Source of the DNA: CALODL01 sp942492115
GTDB taxonomy: Bacteria > Planctomycetota > Phycisphaerae > UBA1845 > CAIVHJ01
DNA: 64,000 nucleotides
Direction: 5' to 3'
NCBI GenBank assembly: GCA_942492115.1
Contig: CALODL010000015.1
Span: forward strand, 62,001 to 126,000
Shown here: positions 7,845 through 17,510 of the stretch, in pieces
How the letters are laid out: every line of letters begins with the position of its first letter
Numbering within the stretch: position 1 is the stretch's first letter
Made by a program: the position numbers and the translations under genes
The notes under the pieces: model-generated
What the model saw: only the letters and a program-made list of their open reading frames with translations
What the model was told of the DNA's origin: nothing
Databases searched by the model: none

Positions 7845-8975
7845 ATGCGCTGCGCTGCTCTCGCCTCCATCCTGATCTGTTTGCTATGCTGCGCTCCTCT
7901 TACAGGGAGTGAACTCTACGACATCACGGTGGTTGGCCCTCCCGGAACTGTAGGACTTGCGCTTGAATGACGCCAGCGTCGTCGTCGGACTTGTCGATTC
8001 CGCCGGCGCGTTGGAGATGAAAAGATCGTGCGCATCAATCTCAAGGTCCCTGCAGATACTTCGGTGATTGGAATCGAAGAAACGCCGCCGCCGGGGTGGA
8101 CGAAGGTCATCGAGGTCAGTGATGGCGGCGCATATGATGCACTCACTCACAGGGTCAAATGGGGACCGTTCTTCGCGCCGGACATACCGGCCCAAATCGC
8201 ATACCGCGTGGGCGTGCCTGACGATTTTTATTCGATTGGCTGGTTCGACGGCCTGGTCTCACTGGATGGTCACAACACCGCAATTGGTGGCAACACGTAC
8301 CTGTTTCCCGAACGGTGCCAACTGATGCCGGCCGATAGCCATTTCGACGACTGCGCCCCCTGTGCTCAGTGTAGCTGCGGAACTTGCAACGACGGCCGCA
8401 TCGAACTCTGCGAACTCGTCGGGTATGCCTGCAAGTGGCAACGCGGTTGCCATGATCACATCAGTTTCGTGACTCGGGCCGCCTACCTGTGGCTCAATGG
8501 TGAGATCTACTGTTTCGACGAAGAACTCGGTAATTGGGACGCCGTCGACGACACGGTCGATTTGTGTGGTTGCTGCAGCGAATCCAGCTTCGACCCGGGA
8601 CCACTGCCGACCATCCCTCTGGCCAACCACGCTCATCTCGAAGTTGTACGACAGTCCCGAGCAGGTGAGCCGCTGCGCACCACAAGCGTCACCACGTACA
8701 TCAAACCGCTACCCGTCACCACGGCCATGGCCCTCGAGGTCGTCGTGCCACCGGGCTGGGAGGTGACGTCCATTGCTGCACATGGCGCCTGGGATGCCGT
8801 GCACCGTAAGGTAAAATGGGGGCCCTTCCTCGATGGTGCGCCCACCGAACTGACCTTTCACGTCGCGCACCCCACCGCCCTGTTGCGGACCCGTCCGCGC
8901 GCGGCCTTCGCTCCGGTCTTCAGGGCAACGATCGCATTTGATGGTGTGGCCTATCCCGTCAGTCACACACCATAG
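7845..8975 (+). pseudogene. Secreted protein with two repeated WGPF beta domains, broken by two compensating frameshifts
   Basis: ATG 7845 follows GGAG by eight bases and opens a clear signal peptide (MRCAALASILICLLCC...). The frame then hits TGA at 7968-7970. In the +1 frame, bases 7963-8019 read LNDASVVVGLVDSAGALEM, a natural continuation, and from 8022 the original frame resumes as KIVRINLKVPADTSV and stays open to TAG at 8973. So one extra base near 7962 is undone about 58 bases later. The remaining protein has two related domains, each with a VKWGPFxxxxP signature (around 8155 and 8815), separated by a Cys-rich stretch of about 14 cysteines. It may be a dead gene, a sequencing error in an intact one, or a recoded one. 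The function is unknown, probably a cell-surface protein. Confidence 0.6.
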
Positions 8976-9003
8976 TGCTCGAGTACGCCGGCCAGCGGAT
9001 ACA

Positions 9004-12000
9004 TCACTCACAAGATCCGCCCTCGACAACTATGGACAGGTCCTCGAACACACTGACCCCATAGTCCTCGCCAACTATGCCAAACAGCGCTGGCGTTGGG
9101 GGGATCGGTGAAAACTCCAGTGTAAACTCACCGCACGCGTCGGCACTCGCAGCAAGATCGAATTCACAGAGGTAATGGACGCCTCCCGCGACGGCAGGCA
9201 ACGTGAAGAGCCCGGTGATGGTTGCGTAGAACACGCCAAATACTTCAGGAGAAGCATTGCTGATCGACGGGTCCAACGCCACGGGTTGATCTTCGAACAC
9301 CCAGTCGATTCTCTGGAAGTCGATTCCCAGAGAACCCTCATCTTTCTTACCGCCCACGGGACCTACGTACGTCACGGTCCCCGTTGCGCCTGGACCTGGG
9401 GACGCTGACCGGAGGAATGTCAGCTGATAGGCATTGAGCGGAAGCTTCTTGCCGTCGATGCGATTATCGTATAACCACACAGCGACGCTGGTTTCTGTGC
9501 CAGGCGTCATGACGACGACTTGATTATCAATGACCCCTCCGACTTGAGCACCCTTGCGCGCCACAAAAACCTCCGCCTGACGGGGCACGATCTGCATCTC
9601 GAGATCACCGACATCGGTCGTTGGAAAACTCAGTGGCGGAAACGCGGAGTTATTCAAATAGGCATAGCCTGCGTCAGGACCGGGAACAACATCCTTCTCC
9701 GCAACGACAGTCAATAAGCCCACCAGATCAGACGCGGTGAAGGTCCCGGTTGAAAATGTGCCATCCATGGCTGTCGCATCGACGATACGAGTCGTGGAGT
9801 TTCCGACCATCACGGTCGCGTTTTCAACAGGCACACCGCCCATCATGATGCGACCGTCAATCGTCGTGGTTGCCGCATTGTTGGTAATAACCACCTGCAC
9901 TGTCGACGTGATGCCATCATGGATGGCCGTGATACTCACGGTGCTGGCCGGCGCGTCATCAAGAGTGCCGACCGCCAGAATCTCGGCAGATTCGGGGCCC
10001 ACAACCACTGTCGCGAGGTCTTCGTTGCTCGAGTTATAGGTCGTGCCGACATCCGTGGTTAACTGAATAAGAGAGCCATCCGGAGCAATGCCCGTGAGAA
10101 CCAGTGCCGTCAGTGAACCCACCTCTAACTCAGCATCACCAGCCGTCAGTTGGATCTCTTCGGGCACCGGCGGTGATTCCCCCGGTGGAGGAAAAATCAA
10201 CGCAATGTCTCCACCCGCAAAAGTGGGCGCTGGATCGATCGCGATTACGCCCTGGGCAATCTGGAATGGTTCCGTATAGAACCACAGTGTATCCTCGCCC
10301 GCCGTGGAGTAGCCGATCAACCGATGGAAATCATCGCTGAGGAAATCACCGTCCTGATCGGATGCGGCAATGTTGTCGATGCACACGCTACCATCGGAGT
10401 TGGCTTGAACGACCTGGCCGTTGATCGATACGACCCAGTCCTCATCGAGTATTTCGTTGGGCAGGATCTTGACTGAGCCCGTGACGGCATACGGTGGACA
10501 GTTGCAGAACCACCCGGCCTTGGCAATACCTGATCCGTCATCTGTCGTGATGCACGCCCCGTCGTCGGAAATCCGGCCTGTCGCGACGATTTCAAAACTG
10601 TGCGTATCGTGATCGAAACTATAGAAGTACGTAATAGACCCCGGGGGCAAGCCGGTGAGGTTCGGGTAGCGCACTTCGATCGGCGGATCGAATACGCTGC
10701 CTGCCGGCTGCAGTGTGCCCACGAACAACGGCGCCGCACCATCTGGAGGCGGCATGGGGACTTCATCGAAATGTACCTGATTCACCGATAGCGTGGCCGG
10801 ATCGCCCGGCGCGGGTGTACTGCCATCGGCGCGGGTCATCGAACCCGCCTTGACCCGCAACTTGAGTCCAGGCATGCCTGCAACGGTCAGTTCAACATCT
10901 TGGGTATTGTCGAACACCACTGCATTCTCCGGTTTCAACCGTGGCAACAAGACCGGCATGCCGATGCCATTCTTCGCGTTGGGAACGAGCACGAGCTCAT
11001 AAGCCAGACTGGGGAAACTCCCTGGCGCAATATCTACACCCCCCCCTCCGCCGACGTGGACAGCGGTGTGGCCATCGACCTCCAACCGCGCTGCGCCGGA
11101 TTCGGGGATGTCCGTGAACGCGATGCGTCCATTGATATCGCTCACGACCGGCCCGATCGTCGTTTCGCCAATATGCAGGAAGCTCTCGGCACCCTGAATC
11201 GGCTGGCTCGCATTGTCCAGCACGATGGCAGCAAGCGTGGTGGGCTGCGACTCGTCACGGACCAGGCCGACGAGTGTAAAACGAGCGGTCATGGAGCTGT
11301 TGCCCGCAAAAGTGGCCTCGACGATTTGATTGCCCGGGCTGAACCCATAGTCGAATGATACTGCTGCATGGCCCGTCTGCGACGTCGGAATGACTGCAGT
11401 GTTCGCTCCATCTACACTGCCGCCGCCCTGGACGACACTGAATTCCACAGGCACACCCGCAATCCCGTTACATCCGTCACTCACCCACACATCCAGAAGC
11501 TGGGCCGCTGGCGTGCCCGTTTCGCCCAGTTGATTATTGCCTGAACCAATATTGATTTGCGCCGCCGGCCCCGGGGTTGCAGAAGCCGTGAATACAACGG
11601 TCCCCACGACACTGGCGGCGGTCACTTCGACGCGGTTGTTCCCACAGCCCGCATCACTTCCGAGTCGCCAATAAACCTCGGCGCGACCCTGACTATTCGT
11701 CAATACTTGAGCAGTCGTAGAACCCGGCCCTTGCGCTGTCGGCGCAATCTTGCCGTTGCTGCGTGTGACCTTGAATTTCAGCAGTTTGTTCGCATAGGGT
11801 GTGTTGTCTGCATCGCGCACTTCAACGATGAGTGGCTCAGAAAGCACGGTTTCGATTTGGCCCTCTCCGCCATCTCCCGAGATGGCGACCATGCTCGGCA
11901 CGCTATCCGGAATGCTGAGTTGAACCACGTTGACATGTTTGTGAGCCTCATTGCCCAGAATGTCAGCCGCCGTAGCTTGCAACTGCGTCCCACCGTTGAG

Positions 12001-13389
12001 ATTCAACGGTACGTCCGTGGCGATGAACGTGCCATTCGTGCCCTGCCCTATGTCGATCACGGCGGGCACGCCATTCACCGTCACCGTCAGCCCAAGGAAT
12101 CCGCTCAGTAGATCGCCGACGCGGCCTGCGACATCCGTTGTCTCAGTCGTCAGCTCGACACCGTCTTGAGGGTAGTCGATGAATACTTCAGGCGGTGTGT
12201 TATCGTGAGTGACTTGTGTGGGCGAAGGGCCGCTGCGACTGCCATCGCACGGCGAGACGGCCGTCACGAACAGATGGTTGACCTGGTTCTCAGCCAGCGG
12301 TACATCGGCAGACCAGTCCGTGCCCGTGGTCGTCGCAACGACGAGCCCTTCCGGCCCCTCGATTTCGATCGTTGCATCTTCAACCGTGGTCCCCGAGATA
12401 GCCACCATGGGAGTCGCTGTCAGGGCGACGTGACGGTCAACAGCCGGAGGGCTTGGAATCGCTCCGACCGTTGGCGGTGTGTTGGGACGGGCCAACAGTG
12501 TATCTGATGCATCGGACAGTGCGTTGCTGATATTGACCTTGTAGTTCGCGCACGGCACGAGGTTGACGCCAAAGTCGTAAGTTGCCGAGAGTCCATCGGA
12601 AGCCAGCTGCGCGCTGGTCGGCACGAGCAGCGCCTGTTGATCGTCGATCAGAAACATCGACCGTGGCTCGAATACCGCAGCGCTCAGCGCTTCGGTAAAG
12701 CTGAGCGTTACCTCAGAGGTCGCAGGACCGGGTACAACCTGGGACATCGCCGGCGGGATGCCGTCGACGACAGGTAGCGCACCATCGCCCAGCAGGTAGA
12801 TGGCTGCGTCGAGAACGTTCACGCACCCATCCAGATTCAGGTCCGCTGTGGCGTCATAACCCGTCTCGCCACTACACCGTCCCAGGCTCGCGAGCATTAC
12901 ATCGCCATCAGCACTGTCGACGGTGCCATTACGGTCGACGTCTCCCTGAATCACCGTGAACCTCAGGACCGCCTGACCGCCAGCTTGATCATCACCTGAA
13001 GGAAGGCTGGTATCCGCAGGATCTTGAATCTCCCCGTCCAGTGCCAGCCCCGTTCCACCTGTGATCGAATAATCGAGCACGACGGTCAGCCGGTCGTTCA
13101 TCACGGGTGCGTCGAAGGTCAACGTCAGCGTCTGTGCGGATGGATCCAGCGCCGCAGTGTAATTGTTCAGTTGGGCCTGGTTGGCGTCGCGGACGATAAG
13201 GGCTCCTGGCGGAATATCGACTTGCGCGTCGAAGCTGATCTCAATCGCGCTCAGGCCGACCTGGTCCACGATCCACGTGCCGGTCGGCGGTCCCAGGCTG
13301 ATGATCCGGGGAGGAAGGTCGCCGCCAGCTCGAGCGTATGGCGCAACACAGGATGCTACTGTTATGATCAAGAGGAGTTGCCGAAACAT
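9004..13389 (-). CDS. Large secreted multi-domain protein: dockerin-like, Ig-like and C-terminal cohesin-like modules
   Basis: 1461 residues from ATG 13389, which follows AAGGAG by five bases and opens a signal peptide (MFRQLLLIITVASCVAPYARA). Residues about 148-201 form a type-I dockerin-like pair of calcium loops (GDVDRNGTVDSADGD and ADLNLDGCVNVLDAA). Then come several Ig-like/big-type repeats, including an invasin-type stretch (NKLLKFKVTRSNGKI...QGRAEVYWRL) and a Big_2-like AIHDGITSTVQVVI. The last 200 residues resemble a cohesin fold (TSVAVWLYDNRIDGKKLPLN, YLCEFDLAASADACGEFTLE). This is typical of planctomycete surface or secreted adhesins. It lies 49 bp downstream of, and in line with, another cohesin-like gene, so the two are probably cotranscribed and may bind each other; that is inference. 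The ligand is unknown. Confidence 0.85.
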   Translation of the reverse strand: MFRQLLLIITVASCVAPYARAGGDLPPRIISLGPPTGTWIVDQVGLSAIEISFDAQVDIPPGALIVRDANQAQLNNYTAALDPSAQTLTLTFDAPVMNDRLTVVLDYSITGGTGLALDGEIQDPADTSLPSGDDQAGGQAVLRFTVIQGDVDRNGTVDSADGDVMLASLGRCSGETGYDATADLNLDGCVNVLDAAIYLLGDGALPVVDGIPPAMSQVVPGPATSEVTLSFTEALSAAVFEPRSMFLIDDQQALLVPTSAQLASDGLSATYDFGVNLVPCANYKVNISNALSDASDTLLARPNTPPTVGAIPSPPAVDRHVALTATPMVAISGTTVEDATIEIEGPEGLVVATTTGTDWSADVPLAENQVNHLFVTAVSPCDGSRSGPSPTQVTHDNTPPEVFIDYPQDGVELTTETTDVAGRVGDLLSGFLGLTVTVNGVPAVIDIGQGTNGTFIATDVPLNLNGGTQLQATAADILGNEAHKHVNVVQLSIPDSVPSMVAISGDGGEGQIETVLSEPLIVEVRDADNTPYANKLLKFKVTRSNGKIAPTAQGPGSTTAQVLTNSQGRAEVYWRLGSDAGCGNNRVEVTAASVVGTVVFTASATPGPAAQINIGSGNNQLGETGTPAAQLLDVWVSDGCNGIAGVPVEFSVVQGGGSVDGANTAVIPTSQTGHAAVSFDYGFSPGNQIVEATFAGNSSMTARFTLVGLVRDESQPTTLAAIVLDNASQPIQGAESFLHIGETTIGPVVSDINGRIAFTDIPESGAARLEVDGHTAVHVGGGGGVDIAPGSFPSLAYELVLVPNAKNGIGMPVLLPRLKPENAVVFDNTQDVELTVAGMPGLKLRVKAGSMTRADGSTPAPGDPATLSVNQVHFDEVPMPPPDGAAPLFVGTLQPAGSVFDPPIEVRYPNLTGLPPGSITYFYSFDHDTHSFEIVATGRISDDGACITTDDGSGIAKAGWFCNCPPYAVTGSVKILPNEILDEDWVVSINGQVVQANSDGSVCIDNIAASDQDGDFLSDDFHRLIGYSTAGEDTLWFYTEPFQIAQGVIAIDPAPTFAGGDIALIFPPPGESPPVPEEIQLTAGDAELEVGSLTALVLTGIAPDGSLIQLTTDVGTTYNSSNEDLATVVVGPESAEILAVGTLDDAPASTVSITAIHDGITSTVQVVITNNAATTTIDGRIMMGGVPVENATVMVGNSTTRIVDATAMDGTFSTGTFTASDLVGLLTVVAEKDVVPGPDAGYAYLNNSAFPPLSFPTTDVGDLEMQIVPRQAEVFVARKGAQVGGVIDNQVVVMTPGTETSVAVWLYDNRIDGKKLPLNAYQLTFLRSASPGPGATGTVTYVGPVGGKKDEGSLGIDFQRIDWVFEDQPVALDPSISNASPEVFGVFYATITGLFTLPAVAGGVHYLCEFDLAASADACGEFTLEFSPIPPTPALFGIVGEDYGVSVFEDLSIVVEGGSCE

Positions 13390-13438
13390 GTGATCTCCTT
13401 GTTTCTCCAACATGGCGAGGAATCGCAATGCCTGGTGG

Positions 13439-14881
13439 CTAATTGCTGGATCGCGTCCGTCCGCCCGATACATGGATGACTGCAGCGCTCACATGGACGA
13501 CTTCGATGAGCCCATGGGCCGGCGTTGGGAACAGGAAAGTCCGATGGCCGGGGTCCTTGGAGTCGTGCAGAATATCGATGGCAAATCGACCCGCCGCATC
13601 GGGGCTGGCCCGCAATGTGAGTGTCGCGAGATACCCGGTGCTTGATGACCGGATGCCCGCGGTGTCCATCCCGACGATCAACTGGCGCGACGCAAGATTG
13701 AACGCGGTCCACACGGCCTGGTGCTCCAATGCAAACCCCGGCCTGTGCACATCGACCCTCATGTCGGTCAGCTGCAGTTGACCTCCCTGGCCGCCGCGCG
13801 TCATGACGTGCAGCTGGTACCCACGGAGATCCTCAACGGGTTGATCCAGGAATACGTCTACCTCGACGACGTCGCCCGGGTGAACGAACGCGGATTTGGC
13901 TTTCAACGTCATGCGTCCGCGATCAATGACAACGGGTTGCACATCAGGTGCCGGGCCACCATCGAGCGGGCAACTACACAGCGTGGTGTTGCCGAATGCA
14001 TTGAGGGCAGCAAATGCGTCATTGCCATCGCACACACCGTCCGGGCTGCAGCTGCCGAATGCACCACCGGCATCGACGTTGAATGCCTGCGGTGGGTACG
14101 CCGGATGTGGCTCGCACGGATAACCTGCAGGCGGTGGATCATTGGGATCCGTATTGGCGAAGCAATTGAGCGCATGGAAGCGGTCATTACCGTCTGCCGT
14201 GCCGTCTGCCGTGCAGCCACCGAAGGCGCCGCCCATGTCTGCGAACGGAACGTCGGTGCCCAGACACGTGCCACCGTCGCACGCCCACCACACGCAGCCA
14301 TCGTCGCGAACGCCATTTCCATCGGTATCAGCACACTCGGCAAATGTCTCACAGCCACTCACATTGATGAGTCCGGCGCCTGATGTGAAGGACACTGCAA
14401 AACCGCCGGCATCACTCAACGCCGTGGCGTTACCGAGCGCAATGGCAAAGCTGCCGCTGGCGTCGTCAGATGCATTGAACACCACTTCGGCCAAAACGTC
14501 ATTGATGCCATCGATTGCGACAACTGGCACACCGTTATCGACGACAGCATTGACCAGTGCACTCCCGCCGCCCAGATCAATGATTGTCGACAACTGGCTG
14601 TTGAGTGTGCCACCTCCCGCAGCAATCACGTTGCGACGAAACGACAGGTTGCTCTGTTCGACATCGATCGTGACCGCGCCGGTCGCCCCCGGCATCGGCG
14701 TGACCTCGACATCGAGCGAGTAACCCAGAAGTGGAACTGTGTTGTCCTCCAGCAGGAACTGCACCGCCATGGATCCATTCTGCTGGACGTCAACGACGGC
14801 GGGGTCCAGCACAATGTGCTCCGCGCTCGCAGCGCACACGAACACCCATGGCACCAGACGATACACTGTACAGACCCTCAT
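13439..14881 (-). CDS. Secreted protein with two cohesin-like domains and a central calcium-loop segment
   Basis: 480 residues from ATG 14881, preceded by AAAGGAGAAAGG; the signal peptide is short (MRVCTVYRLVPWVFVCAASA). An N-terminal cohesin-like domain (about 22-165: SMAVQFLLEDNTVPLLGYSL...VLAEVVFNAS) is followed by a Cys-rich region with repeated dockerin-like loops: DTDGNGVRDDGC, CTADGTADGNDRFHALNCF and CSPDGVCDGNDAFAALNAF. A second cohesin-like domain ends the protein (AFVHPGDVVEVDVFL...GYLATLTLRASPDAAGRF). Cohesins bind dockerins in cellulosomes; planctomycete versions have no proven role. It is first in a pair with the 1461-residue gene 49 bp downstream. A decayed copy of its C-terminus lies at 2454-2640. 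Confidence 0.85.
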   Translation of the reverse strand: MRVCTVYRLVPWVFVCAASAEHIVLDPAVVDVQQNGSMAVQFLLEDNTVPLLGYSLDVEVTPMPGATGAVTIDVEQSNLSFRRNVIAAGGGTLNSQLSTIIDLGGGSALVNAVVDNGVPVVAIDGINDVLAEVVFNASDDASGSFAIALGNATALSDAGGFAVSFTSGAGLINVSGCETFAECADTDGNGVRDDGCVWWACDGGTCLGTDVPFADMGGAFGGCTADGTADGNDRFHALNCFANTDPNDPPPAGYPCEPHPAYPPQAFNVDAGGAFGSCSPDGVCDGNDAFAALNAFGNTTLCSCPLDGGPAPDVQPVVIDRGRMTLKAKSAFVHPGDVVEVDVFLDQPVEDLRGYQLHVMTRGGQGGQLQLTDMRVDVHRPGFALEHQAVWTAFNLASRQLIVGMDTAGIRSSSTGYLATLTLRASPDAAGRFAIDILHDSKDPGHRTFLFPTPAHGLIEVVHVSAAVIHVSGGRTRSSN

Positions 14882-15297
14882 CCTTTCTCCTTTCGCAGCA
14901 TTGAACGCAAGCAACCCGGAGTCAGTCCCGTTTGGAGAAGATCGCGAACCGTTCGTGTCGGTGATACTTGAATGTGGTTATACACCCCGCCGCAGTGGGA
15001 TTCGATAATCCCAACCGTGTAGGACCGGTGGCCTAGTGCTCTTCCCTTAGTCGTTCGGTGAGGTTGGCTGTCGCCAGGGATGTGTCGGGCTTACCGAGCG
15101 ATCACGGGCTGCGCGGCTGTGCTCCTGCGCGCAGGACGCTGCTTCCTGCGGTTACACGATGCGGGTGCCCGCCTGGTGAAGCGTTTCTTTCGCGAGGTTG
15201 CCATGCCGGTCGAGCACTGCAGCAGTCAGAGCGTACGGATCGCGACCGCACATCGTGGCTCAGGTGCGGGGTGTTGTGGATCGTGGAGCGTGCAAAC
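14882..15297. other. Intergenic region upstream of the cohesin-like pair
   Basis: 416 bp between the start of the cohesin-like gene and the stop of mcsB. The strong ribosome binding site AAAGGAGAAAGG lies at its left edge. No further gene, RNA or repeat was recognised. Confidence 0.5.
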
Positions 15298-16356
15298 TCA
15301 GTTGGCGCTCTCGAGCAAACCGCGGATGTAATCTGCGCGAGCGATACCGCGGGCTTCACCACTGAGGCGCTGGCCACTGAGTTTCTGGAGGTGGGCCGGT
15401 TGGGATTGAAAGAACAGCTGGTTGATGGTCGCCAGCGGAACGTCGGGCACGCGACCGAGATGGACACCCATGCGCAGGTGCGACAGAAGAAAGAGGGCTT
15501 CTTCGGTGCTGAGAATGCGGGCGCTGTTGAGCAGGCCATAAGCACGAAAGATCTTGTCGTCGAGGGCGGCGCTGCGTTCGCGAACGAGTGCTTCGCGAGC
15601 CATCTTTTCGTAATCGACGATTCGGGTCACGATCCGCGTGAACTCGGACATGATCTCCGCTTCACTCTTGCCCAGAGTGGTCTGGTTGGACACCTGATAA
15701 AAGTCGCCGGTGGCCTCGGAACCCTCACCGTGCAGGCCGCGAACGGCCAGGCGCATGTCGCGGGTGGCCCGGGAGACCTTCTCGAGTTCGCCAGCCAGCT
15801 TGAGCGCCGGCAGATGCAGCATGGCGGAAACCCGGATGCCGGTCCCCACATTGGTCGGGCAGGCTGTCAGGAAACCATATTGCTCGTGGAATGCAAAAGG
15901 AGTCACGCCCTGCAAAGCGGTATCGATGGCGTCGATCTTGTTCCACAGCGACTCGAGCTCGAGTCCTCCAGCGACGACCTGAATGCGCAAATGATCCTCT
16001 TCATTGATCATCAGCGCCACGGTCTCCTGCTTGGACAGAGCCACGCCACGGCTGCCTTCACCGTCAGCGTGCTGACGGCTAATGAGGTGGCGTTCAACGA
16101 GGAGCTGGCGATCCAGGTCGGAGGCCTCTTCAATATCGACGAACTCAACCTGATCGCTCATTCCGATCGCAGAGATCTTTTCGTGCAGCATGCGGTGAAC
16201 CTGGCGGCGTTGACCCTCATCGGCCTTGGTCAGGAAGGGGAATCCGACGATATTGCGCGCCAGACGAATCCGCGAGGAGATCACGATCTCACTCATCGGC
16301 CCCGCACCGCCCAACCAGCCGCTCCCCCCCTTGCTGAGCTCGTCGAGAAAACTCAT
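15298..16356 (-). CDS. mcsB: Protein arginine kinase McsB
   Basis: 352 residues, normal length for McsB. It is a phosphagen (guanido) kinase fold that phosphorylates arginine residues of proteins and in Firmicutes marks them for ClpCP degradation. Visible signatures: ISSRIRLARN near residue 27 (ATP phosphate-binding arginines) and the active-site loop ACPTNVGTGIRVS near 168 with the catalytic Cys. The C-terminal RDYIR-like tail (RADYIRGLLESAN) is present. It overlaps the upstream mcsA by four bases (ATGA), so the two are translationally coupled. No ctsR, clpC or phosphatase gene is beside them in this window, unlike the classic ctsR-mcsA-mcsB-clpC operon. Confidence 0.95.
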   Translation of the reverse strand: MSFLDELSKGGSGWLGGAGPMSEIVISSRIRLARNIVGFPFLTKADEGQRRQVHRMLHEKISAIGMSDQVEFVDIEEASDLDRQLLVERHLISRQHADGEGSRGVALSKQETVALMINEEDHLRIQVVAGGLELESLWNKIDAIDTALQGVTPFAFHEQYGFLTACPTNVGTGIRVSAMLHLPALKLAGELEKVSRATRDMRLAVRGLHGEGSEATGDFYQVSNQTTLGKSEAEIMSEFTRIVTRIVDYEKMAREALVRERSAALDDKIFRAYGLLNSARILSTEEALFLLSHLRMGVHLGRVPDVPLATINQLFFQSQPAHLQKLSGQRLSGEARGIARADYIRGLLESAN

Positions 16357-16847
16357 ATCGACTCCAGCTTTTCAATCTGGTCCCGCAGGCTTGCGGCCTG
16401 TTCGTAGTCCTCGTTGTCGACCGCAGATTGCAATTCGCGACGCATGCGAACCAGCGAGGCCCGCGCTTGCGTTTCGGCCGGCACGGCCGAGGTCATCTTG
16501 CCACAATGCTGAACGCATCCCTCGTGACTGCGCTCGATGAGCGGCTCGAGGGCGCGCTTGAACGCATCATAGTCGTGAGGGCAGCCGAGCAAGCCGTTGC
16601 TGCGAAATTCGACGAATGTCATGCCGCATTCTTCGCACGTCAGATCTGCGAGATCCTTGACGCTCTGTTTGTTCATGACGAACTTGGTCAGCATCTCGTT
16701 CAACGGTGCCTGCTGTGACTTCATGACGATGCCCTCGTCCTCGGCGCAGGTCGCACACAAATGGAGCTCGCGCTTCTCGTTCTTCAATAAGTCGGTCAGG
16801 TGCACCGTCGCCGGCGCTTGGCCACATTTCTGACAGGCGATGTGCAT
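16353..16847 (-). CDS. mcsA: McsA, zinc-binding activator of the arginine kinase, with C-terminal UVR domain
   Basis: 164 residues. Two zinc-knuckle units: CQKCGQ at residues 5-8 with CATCAE at 31-34, and CEECG near 70 with C-P-H-D near 88. A UVR motif ends the protein (LVRMRRELQSAVDNEDYEQA). In Bacillus McsA activates McsB and links it to heat-shock control. Length and layout match the family. A GGGGAG site precedes the ATG. First gene of the mcsA-mcsB pair. Confidence 0.93.
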   Translation of the reverse strand: MHIACQKCGQAPATVHLTDLLKNEKRELHLCATCAEDEGIVMKSQQAPLNEMLTKFVMNKQSVKDLADLTCEECGMTFVEFRSNGLLGCPHDYDAFKRALEPLIERSHEGCVQHCGKMTSAVPAETQARASLVRMRRELQSAVDNEDYEQAASLRDQIEKLESI

Positions 16848-16873
16848 GCGAATGATCTCCCCTCTGTGCGGAT

Positions 16874-16903
16874 ACGCTAGGACCCCAATCCTGTTATCGT
16901 CAA
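16874..16903 (-). promoter_or_regulatory. Possible promoter of mcsA-mcsB
   Basis: TTGACG (16903-16898), an 18-base spacer and TAGCGT (16879-16874) on the minus strand, 27 bases before the mcsA start. The -35 is good, the -10 weak. Confidence 0.4.
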
Positions 16904-16987
16904 CGTAGCGTCACTCAAACGTCCTAATTGTATTCCGCTTAGAGCGATGCGACAAACTGACTTAGGCAATGCGAGCAGCTCCCGGAC

Positions 16988-17359
16988 TTAAGTAGATGGG
17001 GCAAATGTCGCACGGCATCCAGGGGCTTCCTCGATCGTCACGTGCTTGAGCCGCCCCGGAGTCCACTGACTCTCGTCCAGACGTTCGAAGATTCGGCGGG
17101 CCACCCACTCCGTAGAAGGTGGATGCCCCCCCATGAAGGCGTGACCGTTGAGAGCGGCTCCGTCGAGTTCCGTGAAGATTCGCGCGAGGTGCTGCTGAAC
17201 CGCGACGAAATCGACCAGCAGACCGTCAGCATCGAGTTCGGCACCGGTGAACACCGCCTCAACGCCCCACGCGTGCCAGTGCGGCTGCTCCATTTCACCG
17301 GTGGGCAGCCTGACGGCATGCTGAGCGTGAAACGTTCCGCGAACCGAGATGTCGTACAC
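16988..17359 (-). CDS. 6-pyruvoyl-tetrahydropterin synthase/QueD-like protein lacking the usual catalytic residues
   Basis: 123 residues from GTG 17359, chosen because GGAGG lies six bases upstream and the family normally begins just before the FxAxH motif; an upstream TTG would add 23 residues. Zinc-ligand candidates are present: FHAQHAV (His near residue 14) and PHWHAWGV. QueD/PTPS enzymes turn dihydroneopterin triphosphate into a carboxy- or pyruvoyl-tetrahydropterin. Here the catalytic Cys normally found a few residues before HGH is missing (TGEMEQPHWH), and LDHxxLN is LDGAALNG, lacking the triad His. The Glu in VTIEEAPG remains. It may bind a pterin without the standard chemistry. No queE or queF is nearby; a QueC-like gene lies far off at 53043. 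Confidence 0.75.
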   Translation of the reverse strand: MYDISVRGTFHAQHAVRLPTGEMEQPHWHAWGVEAVFTGAELDADGLLVDFVAVQQHLARIFTELDGAALNGHAFMGGHPPSTEWVARRIFERLDESQWTPGRLKHVTIEEAPGCRATFAPST

Positions 17360-17510
17360 TGGACGGCCTCCAATCACTGATGTCAGGCGCACCCGATTGC
17401 TGCCCAAGCGGTTGTAGACGATACGCAATTCGAAATAGAATGCAAACCGTGTTCACCCACGTGGCCGCCGGCGATGCGTCTTCGTTCGAGGCTGCCCGTC
17501 AGGATCAATC

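Noticed and set aside
15058..16407. 449-codon plus-strand frame over mcsAB
   Set aside because: Antisense to genes with clear family motifs; no homology features.
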